Source: Glandiceps talaboti
Lineage: Eukaryota > Hemichordata > Enteropneusta > Spengelidae
Assembly: GCF_964340395.1 (NCBI RefSeq)
Contig: NC_135564.1
Coordinates: 13,923,012 to 13,987,011 of the forward strand
Length of the DNA stretch: 64,000 nucleotides
Reading direction: 5' to 3'
The position numbers were made by a program, and so were the translations under genes. Positions 1 to 12,375 of the stretch are shown here, piece after piece. The notes under the pieces are model-generated. The model made no database searches. It saw nothing but the letters and a program-made list of their open reading frames with translations, and was not told the origin of the DNA. How positions within the stretch are numbered: the stretch's first letter is position 1; every line of letters starts with the position of its first letter.

Positions 1-130
1 AAGACTGCTTTCTAATCAAATGTATATTCGTATGTATATACGTTTTGGGAAAATGTCTATCAAAATTCAAAGCCATTCACTCGCGTCTTCCCCTGTCAAC
101 ACAAATATACTAATTTGGTGGTATATGCAC

Positions 131-3100
131 TTACTTATTTTGAAGTTCAACAAACAATGTGTTGCCATCTGGATTCTTTCTCAGAAATTCCTTACTCTCG
201 GAGTAGCTTTTGATCAAAGCAACCAGACTGGCCACTGACCGTTGACTCTTAATGGACAGGCTGGAATCCCTAGAAGATAAAGAAACATTTGCCGTAAACT
301 CATTAGTATATGGCACATCTGTCAGTCCGTCCGTCTACCTGTCTGTCTACCTGTCTGTATATCTGTTAGGCTGGCTGCTTGTCGCTGTAATAGTCATATA
401 CATGTATCAACCATATAAATATTGTTTTGTATTTATGAATGACAATTTCCAATGGCTACGTACGATTCTACAGTAAAATAAAAATAGAAAGAAAGAAATT
501 ACCTTGCAGAGTCTTTGTAGGGAAGTTCAAGTTCATGGAATGTATTTTCGCCGTTAAATATCTTAGACCAATGACCTTCACGACGATTGATAGGCATCAC
601 TGTAGCTTCAAACTACGTGTATACAAAATAAAGAGACCATATGAAAACTGTCAAGGAATGGACTAGAAATGTTTTTCAACTGCAAAGACGGCTAAAATGT
701 TTCTATAACTTTAATCTGCCTATCATTCCAATTTTAACCTGGAGAAGGGTGCATCAATATTGACTGCATCGTCAACTTACAAGTACAATGTGGGGAAGGC
801 AATGTGTGGTTTAAACAGAAACTGTATACAAAGATCATTCGCCAAGTTCTCTCTATAAAACATAACATTTTCAGTTGAGGTTCTTTTCCTGACATAATGA
901 TGTGCAGTGGATGATTGATGTTAAACGTGATAAGGAACTATAAAGAAACCTGGCAAAAATGTGTTTTATACCTCGTGTAACAGAGAGTTGATAGTTTTGT
1001 GTTTCTCACTGTCATCATGTTGTATTTGTGTGCCATTGTACGTGTAGATCGCCAGACAACCACCAGGTTTCAATACTCTGTCCACTTCATTGTAGAAGTC
1101 GTCCAAATTAAACCAATGAATGGCCGTTCCAACCGTGATCAAGTCAACTGTCTCTGATTGCACGGGTATATCTCCACAACCACCAACTCTGAAAATAGAG
1201 TGAAAGGTTTTAGATTTTAACGTATCTAAAATATCGCGAAACTGAGGAATTAGACACCCCAAGCACATGATCCAATCAGTGAAGACCTCACGAGCATGCG
1301 CATTAATACAGGATAGATGTCAAGCAATTTTCCTTGGTAAAGGGAGGGAAACATCTCTAGGAAATCTATATTCCTCACAATAATATCATTCTAATATGCA
1401 CGCTCGATACAATAGCGCCGACAAGGTACAGCACAGGCGGAACCACAGAACCGTTTACAAACACACAAAACAAGCAAAACTAAAACAACACAAAAACTGA
1501 CATAAACAAACAAACAAACAAACAAACAAACAAACACACACACACACACAAACAAACAAACAAACAAACAGACAAATTAACAAACAAAATATGTGAGTAA
1601 ATGAAAATACCTGTTTTTAAACACATGAACAGGTATCTATAGCTTCCATTGCATAGACTAGACCTGTATATACCAAACCACTACGAGTATGTTCCTATGT
1701 TTCTATGTATTGGGATTGTATGATTCGTTTATATAAGAAACATAGGAACATAGCTTGTATACACACATATTTTGTTTCTTCGTGTTTATATACTTGCTTG
1801 CTTGCTTGTCTTGTTTGTTTGTTTGTTTGTTTGTTTGTTTGTTTGCAACACAGTTCCTATAGGCTTGCTATGGTACAACGCATACTGAATAGATAAAGAC
1901 TCACTTGAAGTTGACGTTCGGAGGTGTTGACGAATTGTTGGCAAATTCAATTTGATCTGCACTGATATCAACACCCAATACTTGATCCACGTGATCAGCC
2001 AATATCAGGGTACTTTGACCAGAACCACAACCAACGTCAACTGCGAATTTCAAATCTCCTGACTGTGTGAGAAATATGGAATACAATATACCAATCACAA
2101 ATACATATACAGAATGTCGACAGTCGTCTTGGCTTGTACGAGTCTATCTTTACGTAATACATTTGTCGATAAACGTAAAAAGAAATTAAATTAAAACAGC
2201 AAATTTTGGAACTATGTATGGTTGTACAGGTTTGTAGAGTCAAAATCGAGTTTTTACTCTGTCAAAGCGATCATGAACAGTCAAATTGTAGCACCCTCTA
2301 CGGTGTATTATGTAAAGAATGTACACGAGTACGTAGACTGTCAACAGCCTACCAGGTAGTCTTGCTGCTAGACGTTCGGGCTTTCTTTCGATGCTATAAC
2401 TATAAGCGAACGAAGTTCGCATGTGAGGGCTTGCCCGAACAGTCTAGCGAATGTCATTTTCAGACCGGACATTCCATTGAGATTACGATAAGCGGTGGGT
2501 TGAGCCATATATGCATATATATACTTTAATATATTCAATCTCTGCATGCAGGTGTTGACAAACACATTTATGTCATTACTATGTCTTATCAGCTTATGGT
2601 AATTGTGTTTGATGAGTGTGTAGACGTTGTCATTCACACGTTAAAGTTAACGCATTGGTGGTTATTTTTACAAGCCCCTCCTTAAGATGAATATGCATGA
2701 AAATTTAGCTATTGTCCTCTGTTTGTGCTTGTCGCTAATACGGTTCTCTGATTGGCAGTTATCTATATCCTGATGACATTCGCTAGACCTCGGATGTTCC
2801 ATCCTCGATAGCGTTGTTCGGCTGTGTGTCGTATTTTATCGGAAGAACATCCGAGGGCTAGCTGATAGACTACCTACCAGGCAGACTGCGCACATGAATT
2901 TGTGATTGAAAACGTTATAGCCACATTGCAGTCAGTAAACTGGCCAATAGTTACAAGTATGTTCTGAACATTCTCACCACGACTATGCACTTTTGAAAGC
3001 CTCTAATTCCAAATGGCAGCAGATTTTTCCTTTAAAATATAAGTGTTGTGTTAGGGTATTGCAATTGCGAGTTACGAGACACTAATAAATGAAAGTACGT

Positions 3101-3339
3101 TCGACATATCGATCGGTAAACAGACAATTCTATCTGACAAAGCACAGTCCCTCCCTGGGGTTGTGGACAAAGTTAGCATTGAATTAATACGAATCGAGTC
3201 ATGGACGTACCTTTTGGTCTGCAAATGAAATTATTTTTCGGGTCATTTCTGGTGGGTAGGTGGGTCGTACATTCTTGTAGGCGTTAGCCATATCAGATCC
3301 GTCGAAGAACCCTGTAAAAGCGTCTTGGGTTGCTGCCAT
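131..3339 (-). CDS. SAM-dependent class I methyltransferase, tandem copy A
   Basis: Five coding exons on the minus strand: 3211-3339, 1905-2062, 972-1188, 503-612, 131-269, all with GT-AG borders and matching phases, giving 250 aa. Residues 52-58 DVGCGSG are the SAM-binding motif I and D75 in GVDIS is the acidic loop that should hold the ribose; residues 116-150 (AIHWFN...VLKPGG) are motifs II-III. This is the Methyltransf_11 type, close to the proteins called putative methyltransferase DDB_G0268948 or trans-aconitate-methyltransferase-like; the substrate is unknown. The chosen ATG follows GACA in an exon starting at 3368 after a good acceptor, so a 5' UTR intron is likely. The frame is open upstream of this ATG to the acceptor, so an upstream coding exon is possible. 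The stop lies at 131-133. The 250 aa length is near the family's usual 260-270. A near-identical copy lies about 9 kb away. Confidence 0.85.
1502..1848. repeat. CAAA and TTTG microsatellites in intron 2 of copy A
   Basis: Two arrays in one intron: (CAAA)n with a short (CA)n core at about 1502-1573, and (TTGC)n/(TTTG)n at about 1797-1845. They are inverted relative to each other, so the transcript could pair them into a long stem. Copy B has the same two arrays, both longer (10668-10825 and 11000-11098). Confidence 0.85.
2357..2872. mobile_element. MITE-like DNA transposon, 516 bp, in intron 1 of copy A
   Basis: Imperfect terminal inverted repeats start TAGTCT at both ends (about 70% match over the first 24 bp). 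The identical 9-mer CCTACCAGG flanks the element at 2348-2356 and 2873-2881 and reads as a target-site duplication. A second inner inverted pair (tctagcgaatgtcat and its complement) lies inside. No coding capacity. It is absent at the matching place in copy B, so it landed after the gene duplication. The 8-9 bp target duplication suits hAT- or Mutator-type insertion. Confidence 0.65.
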
Positions 3340-4084
3340 TGTCAATATCCTTCCTTCTTTGAAATAACCTGAAACAATGGAAATAAGATTTAATGAAACT
3401 GATTTCACATGAAAATGTAACTCCTTGTACCGTTGAAGAGTTTCCGAATTTTGAAAATGGAAATGACAGAGTTGAGTATTGTGCAGCTAGAGCAGCGTAC
3501 TTACGATCGATTGCGCTGACCCTTCCCAGTCAAGGGAACTATATACACTGTGATAACTGCGGTCTTGACAATACTATTTTGTGTAAGTTTTACCAGTAGC
3601 CTGTCTGGACAAGTCTTTTTCTCGTGTGGAAGCTTGATGAAACATTGTTAAATATGCATGTTAAACAAGTGTTAATTAGTGTAATTAACATGTAAAACAA
3701 TGTATTAGTAAGCCTACATATTTTCTGTTCATAAAGTTATTGTCATTGATTTTCAAACCACTCCAAATTAAGCTAAAACAACAGTAATGCAGATTACATG
3801 TAATGTACAATAAGTATACATTTTTTGAATACCACTGTGAGTATTATTCTTTCTGTCAATAGGTATAAAATAATTTCCATTTAAATAATGTTGTCAAGAC
3901 CACAATTATCACAATGTATCTAGGGGAGGGTCAACGCAATCGATAGTATACTGACTGACAGTATCATTATTCCAGGGTGAAAGTTAGTCATGTTGTAACA
4001 TAAAATTCGAGTGTAAGCTTATATAATGCAACGTAATAGTCATTATATTAAGCATGTCAGTCAGGGCCTTGGACCTCGATTAGT

Positions 4085-4226
4085 TCAGAAAGAACTACTG
4101 TCCTTGGTCCTCACCAGAATTTTATTTTGTCCCTAGACGTTGTATTTTTCTCTCTCTTTCATTTCTATATATTTATTCAATATCTGTATAAGTTCTGGTG
4201 AAATAAATTTCAATTCAATTCAATTA
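4085..4226 (+). mobile_element. LINE 3' tail-like fragment ending in (AATTC)n
   Basis: A T-rich stretch ends in GGTGAAATAAA followed by repeats of TTCAA. This is the usual look of the 3' end of CR1/RTE-type non-LTR retrotransposons, whose short terminal tandem repeats prime reverse transcription. No coding part is attached, as expected of a heavily 5'-truncated copy. The assignment rests on composition and tail only. Confidence 0.4.
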
Positions 4227-4966
4227 AAGATAAACTTTCAGTGTATAGATTATATGTTGAGTTTTGGGCGAAAAATCGTCAACACACATGACAATACAGC
4301 AAAAAACATATACATGACACTGCAATGAATAATTTCAACATATGTGATCGTGGAGTTTGTATTTTAGCAATTCCACTTTCTTTTTCAAATTCATTTTGTA
4401 CTTAAAGATAGACATATTTTAACTCTAGACTAAAAAATAACAGAGACACAGCAAACAGCAGGATCCTTTACCCAATCACATTGAACAGTGATAGCATTGC
4501 TATTCTCTCAGTGCAGTAAAAACAGGCTTCTAATGAAAACATTCAACCTGGACTTGATGATTTGGTCTCAATTGTTTATTTTCTAAATGATACTAGTAAT
4601 CAGCTTGACTACTTCTACATCCCCACTATGCATGGCACCTATGTAACCGTGTGTAAAAAAATGTCATGTTACGTAAAAGAACACCGTGCATCATTTTAGC
4701 TGCAAGAGGATGGTGCACTCACCAATACGACAAGTACGTTTCGACCTACCTGTTCTGGACGCCAACCTCACCTACTAGTACATGTGCAAGTCAAGGATCA
4801 TGTACAAATGTTACGATGTACTAGTATGTAATTAATTATGTATATATACATTTGTACCTAAGGTAGGCGTAACCAGTGTGACTGACATGTGCAAATGAGC
4901 TCGTCAGCCAATCACTAGTCAGTAAGTAAAGCTCATACATTTTAATAACGTTCAACATGTTACTGG

Positions 4967-5601
4967 AACGACTCACTGTACAATATCTTACCCACAACTC
5001 TCTCTGATTGGTATGCTTGGAGGTTCCTTATTTTATAACTTTTTCAATAATCCATACTTTTCAACATTTTAAGCATAGAAATTAAGTTTAATTAATATGT
5101 AGCAAAAGTACGATTAGGAATCAAAAATAAAGTTCTAAATTTTGTACAAAAATGAACTAACAACTAAATTAAGCATGTGCTGTCAATAAAACACTTTTCA
5201 CTGTCAAAGTGTCAATAACTTGGGTAGTCAGTGTATATGATGAGTTTTAGTATGTAAATTTCTTTTGTCATACATATTCAAATAAATCTATATCTTTGGC
5301 AAAGTCATAACAGGTGCATATATTTTCCTTAGTTTCGTCGCAAATATTCTGCATGTCTTTCAAGAAAATCTGCTGACAAATTCCTAAAATTACTACTCCA
5401 TCTACAATAAATCACTGATACCAGAACCGATGAAAATGGGTATTCAGAAATTCATCAGTGGCAATTCTACGATTGCCAAATGGAAAAAATGTTTTTACAA
5501 AACCCTATACACTGGTGAGATTTGTCTGACTTGAAGGAGATGATGTCCACCACTACAAATCAGAGAGAGTTGTGGGTAAAATGTTGTACAGTGCGACTTA
5601 C
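4967..5601. repeat. Inverted repeat pair about 40 bp, 550 bp apart
   Basis: The left arm (4967-5012) and right arm (5561-5601) are reverse complements with few mismatches; the shared core is AATCAGAGAGAGTTGTGGGT. Flanking bases stay weakly complementary. The whole could be a MITE of about 0.65 kb, but I found no clear target duplication. Confidence 0.45.
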
Positions 5602-5639
5602 CTGAATATGTTATCAAGCTAAGCCTAGGCCTTTGAGGC

Positions 5640-5998
5640 TTCCTTCCCTGTCTTGTCATGGAATTTTCCATGACGAGAATAGTAAATCATACCATGTCGT
5701 ACTTTCAAATACCGCTCATGTATTTCCGCAAATACGACTACTTAGTAAACACTTAGTTTTTAATGTCTTAAACCGTTTTTAACTTCATAATTCTAGCATC
5801 TCTCGTGTTTTACTTTTTATAACTTTTATTTTATCTTTGTACTCTGCCCTGTAAATTTTGTTACTCTTCCATATTTTTAAATTATGTATCTTTGTATTTT
5901 AACGTATGTTTTGTATTTTTATATTCAATGCATGAAAATCCATTTATGGATGCATTGACCTAGAGTAATAAATCAAATCAAATCAATCAATCAAATCA
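5640..5998 (+). mobile_element. LINE 3' UTR-like fragment ending in (AAATC)n
   Basis: A T-rich 3' UTR-like stretch leads to a small hairpin (GCATGAAAATCC...GGATGCAT at about 5932-5954) and then AATAAATCAAATCAAATC. Non-LTR elements of the CR1/L2 group often end with such a hairpin plus a short tandem tail. No open frame is attached. Confidence 0.45.
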
Positions 5999-7097
5999 TG
6001 ACAATGGCACTATTTTGCATGTACAAGAGCTATTGTCCTCAGTATTTACCATCGGACCATTTTTTCAGTGGTCTGAGATTTATGTGTAACGGAATTTGAT
6101 TTCTTTATTTATAGACAGAACCTCAGTGTAAAATCATCAATTGTTCGTTCTGAATATAATAAACTTATGATCAGCAAGATTTGTTGTAAGAGCTATTTTG
6201 TAAACTATTTGTAAGTATTACCAGTATCTACTGCACATGAGACGATGTATGTACATGTTGTATAACTGCATGGACGTTGACTTCATGCCTCACGGCCTCA
6301 CTCCAAAGTAAGACTGTCTCTAGCCCCAGGCTAATATAGTGTTCTATAGTAGTCTGGAATCCATCGTATTATTTAAAATTAGTGAAAGTCCAATTATTTA
6401 AACTTGAGCGAAGACAGAAGCATGTGAAGACATTTAATTGTTACCAACTAATACTGTACACCAAGCGTTACTTACTACACCATGTATCGACTAATTAATG
6501 ATTCTTTTAATTTGCTACATTTTATGTGGTAAAACAAATGTCATGAAGCACGTCTAAATTATTGTCTTGACGCCAATGTTAACTATTGCAATAAAAAGAT
6601 TCTCTCCAACTGGGTGTTTGGTGACATGTATAAACAGCGTCATGAACGGACCCAAACACGGTAATTACAAATTCATGACAGTTTTGTGCCGTTTGTTTTG
6701 TTCCGGAAGGCGGTGATCACTGGAACCAATGCAAATGACACAAAACGATCGAAATAGGGGTAAATAAAGACAACTATACTAGTCGCTTTCACCACATCAC
6801 ATATTTATCAGGTTGGTGTCTTACATACATCCATAAATATAGGCCAGATTTGACCACTCTTGTAAGTGTTTGTTAAAAGAGAGAGGCCTTGATGAAGGGT
6901 ACAGGTATATTTTACCATATACTAGTGTTACTTATATACTTGTCTGTGATTTTACACATATAATGTACAAATGACTATGTGTGTATGCTATCCTGACAGT
7001 ACGAGGTAAATCAGACCACAGACAAGTAACACAGACTTAACTTTGCTACTGCTTCGTTGTTTTTAATACAATAGGTACATTCATAGACCCCATCCAC

Positions 7098-7099
7098 GT

Positions 7100-7135
<36 letters not shown>

Positions 7136-7331
7136 CAGACACACACACACGCACGCACGCAGACATAGACATACACACACGCACAGACATACACACACAG
7201 ACATACATACATACATACACACATACGTACGCACGCACATACGTACGCACAGACAGACAGACAGACACACACACACACAGACATACATACAGACAGACAC
7301 ACACACACACGCACAGACACAGACAGACATA

Positions 7332-7363
<32 letters not shown>

Positions 7364-7370
7364 CACCGAC
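7098..7370. repeat. Compound microsatellite (GA)n-(GACA)n-(CA)n-(CATA)n
   Basis: About 270 bp of alternating purine-pyrimidine tetranucleotide and dinucleotide repeats. It opens long meaningless reading frames (Cys/Val or Thr/His repeats) on both strands; none is a gene. Confidence 0.95.
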
Positions 7371-8141
7371 CCTATCATATTACGACAACAAACATAGATA
7401 TAAAGATAGGTCATCCTTAATAGATAGAAAACACATTTTTATGTAGATTCAATGGTTCATCTGTTTATTCATCTTTATCAAACACTGTAAAATTGTCAGC
7501 ATTTGGTATAATTCAAGCTATTAAAAAATATTAATTTCAGTGTCTTGAAGGTGCTACAATTCCGGAATACAATCAACGGTATGCATACATTTTGTTTGTT
7601 TGTTTTGTTTATTTTTTACAAAACAATAAATACGTATGCGTTTATGGTATGAACAACCCAAATGGCCGTAAAAGGGTGATCACCCTATTAAAATCAAAGG
7701 TCTTCCAGTATGTCAACATATTATTCAGGTTTCCGGGCCATTGATAGAAAAAGCGGCAAAACACACGTAATGGGAGTGTCTTCTGCAGACGTTTGAGAGC
7801 CCAGGACTGACATGATTCTGTAAGAAAAAATGAAGACAATGAAAATGAAATACGGACTGTCGTGATTAACCACTGACCTTACTTCAGTTGTTCACCAGTA
7901 CTTTAGTTATTTTTTCAAATGATTCAATCGCCGTGACACATAGTCTGATCGCATTAATTAATTAAAACACCGTAGCGGGTAAGATACGTCGGGAAGATTT
8001 AAATTAACGTTCCATAGTGCGAATGTCTCCCCCCCCACCCCCACCATCACCACCACCATCACTACCAATATTAGACAAAAAACTGCTTTCTAAACAACGC
8101 CAACATCTCATACGTATACGCTCTTCCATCCTGGTACTTTC

Positions 8142-8142
<1 letters not shown>

Positions 8143-8208
<66 letters not shown>

Positions 8209-8265
8209 GACAGACAGACAGACAGGCGGGCGGGCGGGCAGGCAGGCACGCACGCGCGCGAGCAC
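8143..8265. repeat. (GACA)n microsatellite with GC-rich tail
   Basis: About 20 GACA units, then GGCG/GGCA units and a run of alternating CG/CA dinucleotides. Simple repeat; the frames across it are artefacts. Confidence 0.95.
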
Positions 8266-8436
8266 ACACACGCGCGCTCGCGCACGGAATATAAAAGAAA
8301 CAGCCGTATACGAAAGAAATTCAGGTATATAAACGAAGTCTAGCCGGAATCCCACATCAGATGTATATCACAATGGATTCGTATGTGAATGTGTTTTGGG
8401 TAAAATGTCGGCCATGAATATTCCTATCTAAATTCA

Positions 8437-9065
8437 TTAAATTTCCCGTGGTTCGAAGTAAAGCGGGAAACTATTGTCTTGGCATGACGTAACTACTGGC
8501 CAATAGGAGGCCAGCTTTACACAGGTGTTCTGTGCAACGTAGTGGTATTTAAGTGAAAGTGTGATAGTATTCATCAGTCTAGCATTGCCACCAGTATGTT
8601 GTGCATATCCACTTTCAATTATTCGAAATAATTTATTTCGTTTTGCATGTCCGAGCCGAAGTTCTAGATCAGCTTTTTATTTTCGTTCCACAAACGTCAC
8701 CTTTCTGTAAAAAGATGCCCAACTTTTTTCAGCACATGTAGCATTGCTTTTGGGTGCAGGTTTCAAGAACTTTTTTTCCTTAGAATTACAGAGTTTTTAT
8801 TTCTGTTTTTTCCAGGGCGGCTCTGTGCTCTCTGGACGTTTTCAGCCTTGTAGATTCCGTATGCCTTTTCGGAAAATTTACTTTCGTTCATGTTCAGTTT
8901 ATTGCGCCGGCAAACAATTTCGTATCAAGGCTTTTTCAGTCAGACTTGTACTGTTCAATAAAGGTTTGCGTGGCCGTGCACACACTACTCGGGCAACGCT
9001 TCCCCCTACACTATGACTTGTGTCATGTGTGTGTGTGTGTTCGTGTGTGAAGTCTGGATAAGACA
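8437..9065 (+). mobile_element. ~630-bp insertion downstream of copy B, possibly a solo LTR
   Basis: Comparison with the start of the window (copy A's flank) shows an extra ~630 bp in copy B between the homologous flanks near 8436 and 9066. It holds a CCAAT-like box (8500), a TATA-like GGTATTTAAG (8545) and AATAAAGG (8959), the order expected of a long terminal repeat of a retroelement. Clean TG...CA ends and a target duplication were not found, so the family is open. It post-dates the duplication or was lost from A. Confidence 0.3.
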
Positions 9066-9130
9066 AAGCTATTCAGTCGCGTCTTTCACTGTCAACCCAA
9101 ATATGCTGATTTGGTGGTACATAATTAAAC

Positions 9131-9488
9131 TTACTTATTTTGAAGTTCAATAAACAACAAGTTGCCATCTGGATTCTTTCTCAGAAATTCCTTACTCTCG
9201 GAGTAGCTTTTGATCAAAGCAACCAGACTGGCCACTGATCGTTGACTCTTAATGGACAGGCTGGAATCCCTAGAAGATAAAGAAACATTTGCCGTAAACT
9301 CATTAGTATATGGCACATCTGTCAGTCCGTCTGTCTACCTGTCTATCGATCGAAATGGTCACATATCTGTCAACAAAATATTATATTGTTTGTATTCATG
9401 AATGACTATTTACCACATTTACGATCCAACAGTGGAAAGAAAGAAAGAAAGAAAGAACGAAAGAACGAAAGAAAGAACGAAAGAACGA

Positions 9489-9564
<76 letters not shown>

Positions 9565-12220
9565 AATAAAGAAAGAAAGAAAGAAGGGAGGGAGGGAGGG
9601 AGGGAGGGAGGGAGGGAGGGAGGGAAGAAAGAAAGCAAGAAAGAATGAATGAACGAACGCACGAACGAACGAACGAACGAACGAATGAATGAATGAAAGA
9701 AATTACCTTGCAGAGTCCTTATAGGGAAGTTCAAGTTCACGGAATGTATTTTCGCCGTTAAATATCTTAGACCAATGACCTTCACGACGATTGATAGGCA
9801 ACACTGTATCTTCAAACTACGTGTACACAAAATAAAGAGACCATATGAAAACTGTCAAGGAATGGACTAGAAATGTTTTTCAACTGCAAAGACGGCTAAA
9901 ATGTTTCTATAACTTTAATCTGCCTATCATTCCAATTTTAACCTGGAGAAGGGTGCATCAATATTGACTACATCGTCAACTTACAAGTACAATGTGGGGA
10001 AGGCAATGTGTAGTTTAAACAGAAACTGTATACAAAGATCATTCGCCAAGTTCTCTCTATAAAACATAACATTTTCAGTTGAAGTTCTTTTCCTGACATA
10101 ATGATGTGCAGTGGATGATTGCTGTTAAACGTGATAAGGAACTATAAAGAAACCTGGCAAAATGTGTTTTATACGTACCTCGTGTAACAGAGAGTTGATA
10201 GTTTTGTGTTTCTCACTGTCATCATGTTGTATTTGTGTGCCATTGTACGTGTAGATCGCCAGACAACCACCAGGTCTCAATACTCTGTCCACTTCATTGT
10301 AGAAGTCATCCAAATTAAACCAATGAATGGCCGTTCCAACCGTGATCAGGTCAACTGTCTCTGATTGCACGGGTATATCTCCACAACCACCAACTCTGAA
10401 AATATAGTGCCCAGTTTTAGACTTTAACGTATCTACTTTGATCGCGAAACTTTAAAGTTATCGGGTTCACGCCCCATCACATGATCCAATCGGTGAAGAC
10501 CTCATGAGCATGCGCATTAATATATGATAGCTGTCAAGCAATTTTCCTTGGTAAAGGGAGGGAAACATCTCTAGGAAATCTATATTTCTCACAATATTAT
10601 TCTCATATGCACGCTAAATACAATAGCGCCACCAACGTACAGTACAGGGAACCACGGAACCGTTTTACAAACAAACAAACAAACAAACAAACAAACAAAC
10701 AAACAAACAAACCCGCAAAACTGATATAAACAAAACAAACACGCAAGCAAGCAAGCAAGCAAACAAACAAACAAAAAACAAAAAAACAAATAAATAAATA
10801 AATAAATAAATAAATAAACAAACAAAATATGTGTGAGCAAATGAAAATACCATATAAATATATGAACAGGTATATATAGCTTCCATTACATAGACCTATA
10901 TACCAAACTACTGCCAGTATGTTTCTATGGTTTTGGGTTTACAATTCATTTATATAAGAAACATAGGAACAAAGTATACACACAAATTTTGTATGTTTGA
11001 TTGATTGGTTGCTTGCTTGCTTGCTTGCTTGGTTGGGTTGGTTGGTTGTTTGTTTGTTTGTTTGTGTGTTTGTTTGTTTGTTTGTTTGTTTGTTTGTAAC
11101 ACGGTTCCTATTGGCTCGCTTAGGTACAACGCATACTGAACAGATAAAGACTCATTTTAATAGGCGAGGTTATAACTCACTTAAAGTTGACGTTCGGAGG
11201 TGTTGACGAATTGTTGGCAAATTCAATTTGATCTGCACTGATATCAACACCCAATACTTGATCCACGTGATCAGCCAATATCAGGGTACTTTGACCAGAA
11301 CCACAACCAACGTCAACTGCGAATTTCAAATCTCCTGACTGTGTGAGAAATATGGAATACAATATACCAATCACAAATACATATACAGAATGTCGACAGT
11401 CGTCTTGGCTTGTACGAAAATATCTTTACGTAATACATTTGTCGATAAACGTAAACAAGAAATTAAATTAAAACAGCAAATTTTGGAACTATGTATGGTT
11501 GTACAGGTTTGTCATGTTCGAGTTTCTACTGTCATAGCGATCATGAACAGTCGAATTGGTAGGGCACCATCTATGGTGTATTATGTAAAGAATGTACACG
11601 AGTAATATATACATCTGATTATATTAAATGAATTGTTTTGTAGGTTATTTACTGGAAATAAATACATCAAAAATTGTTTTATGAAATATGAGACAATATA
11701 ATCAGCTAACTCTGATATGTGGACGGGTAGACAGAAGACATGCATATCATATCAGGCAGACTGCCAACATAATTTGTGATTGCAAACGTTAGAAGCCATA
11801 TTGCAGTCAGTAAACTGGCCAATACTAAGTATTTATAGTTACAATTATGTTCTGAATTGAAAATTCTTACCACGATTATGCACTATTGAAAGCCTCTATT
11901 TCCGAATGGCAGCAAATTTTCCCTTTAAAATATAAGTATTGTGTAAGGGTATTGTGAGTTACGAGACATTTTCTAATGAAAGTACGTTCGACATCTCAGT
12001 AAACAGAGTTTTATCTGACAAAGCACGGTCCCTCTATCACTGGGATTGTGGACAAAGTTAGCATTGAATTAATACGAATCGAGTCACGTACCTTTTGGTC
12101 TGCAAATGAAATTATTTTTCGGGTCATTTCTGGTGGGTAGGTGGGTCGTACATTCTTGTAGGCGGTGGCCATATCAGATCCGTCGAAGAACCCTGTAAAA
12201 GCGTCTTGGGTTCCTGCCAT
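9131..12220 (-). CDS. SAM-dependent class I methyltransferase, tandem copy B
   Basis: Same five-exon structure as copy A: 12092-12220, 11181-11338, 10179-10395, 9707-9816, 9131-9269, with the same exon lengths (129, 158, 217, 110, 139) and phases, 250 aa. Only eight residues differ from copy A (positions 3 A/G, 19 N/T, 136 K/R, 171 A/D, 174 M/L, 194 H/R, 242 T/L, 245 V/I); the SAM motif and acidic loop are intact. Introns are alignable throughout except for private insertions and microsatellite growth. Both copies look functional: no internal stops, all splice sites kept. The donor of the fourth exon is followed almost at once by a 270-bp tetranucleotide array that copy A lacks. The acceptor of the leader part of exon 1 lies at 12251/12252. 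The substrate is not identifiable. Confidence 0.85.
9434..9702. repeat. Expanded (GAAA)n-(GGGA)n-(GAAC/GAAT)n array beside the exon 4 donor of copy B
   Basis: About 270 bp of pure tetranucleotide repeats. The matching place in copy A (484-500) has only two or three GAAA units. On the transcribed minus strand the array is a (TTTC)n/(TTCC)n pyrimidine run that begins within ten bases of the GTAATT splice donor at 9706. Confidence 0.95.
10668..11098. repeat. CAAA/TAAA and TTGC/TTTG microsatellites in intron 2 of copy B
   Basis: (CAAA)n at 10668-10712, (GCAA)n and (TAAA)n to about 10825, and TTGC/GGTT/TTTG units at 11000-11098. They are orthologous to the shorter arrays of copy A and again mutually inverted within one intron. 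Confidence 0.9.
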
Positions 12221-12375
12221 TGTCAATGTCCTTCCGTCTTTTTTAAACAACCTGAAAGATGGAAATAAAATATTATGAAACTGGTTTCATATTAAAATGT
12301 AACTCCTTGTACCGTTTCCGAAGTTTGAAAATGGGCAAAGTTGAGTACTGTGTACAGTAGCGTACTTATAGTGTG

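Larger units (their letters stand above)
3370..8370. other. Intergenic DNA between the two methyltransferase copies
   Basis: No gene is supported here. The first ~150 bp (to about 3520) still match the upstream flank of copy B (12252-12370), which marks one edge of the duplicated unit. The rest is AT-rich unique-looking DNA with LINE tails, an inverted-repeat pair and microsatellites, listed separately. A 65-codon open frame on the minus strand at 7642-7839 has no recognisable motif and no support. Confidence 0.6.

Noticed and set aside
7011-7414. Several long open frames on both strands (Cys/Val-rich and Thr/His-rich)
   Set aside because: They lie entirely in a compound CA/GACA/CATA microsatellite; the periodic DNA lacks stops by composition.
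9386-9830. Lys/Glu-rich and Phe/Leu/Ser-rich frames of 88 and 144 codons
   Set aside because: Products of the (GAAA)n/(GGGA)n array and the adjoining methyltransferase exon read out of frame.
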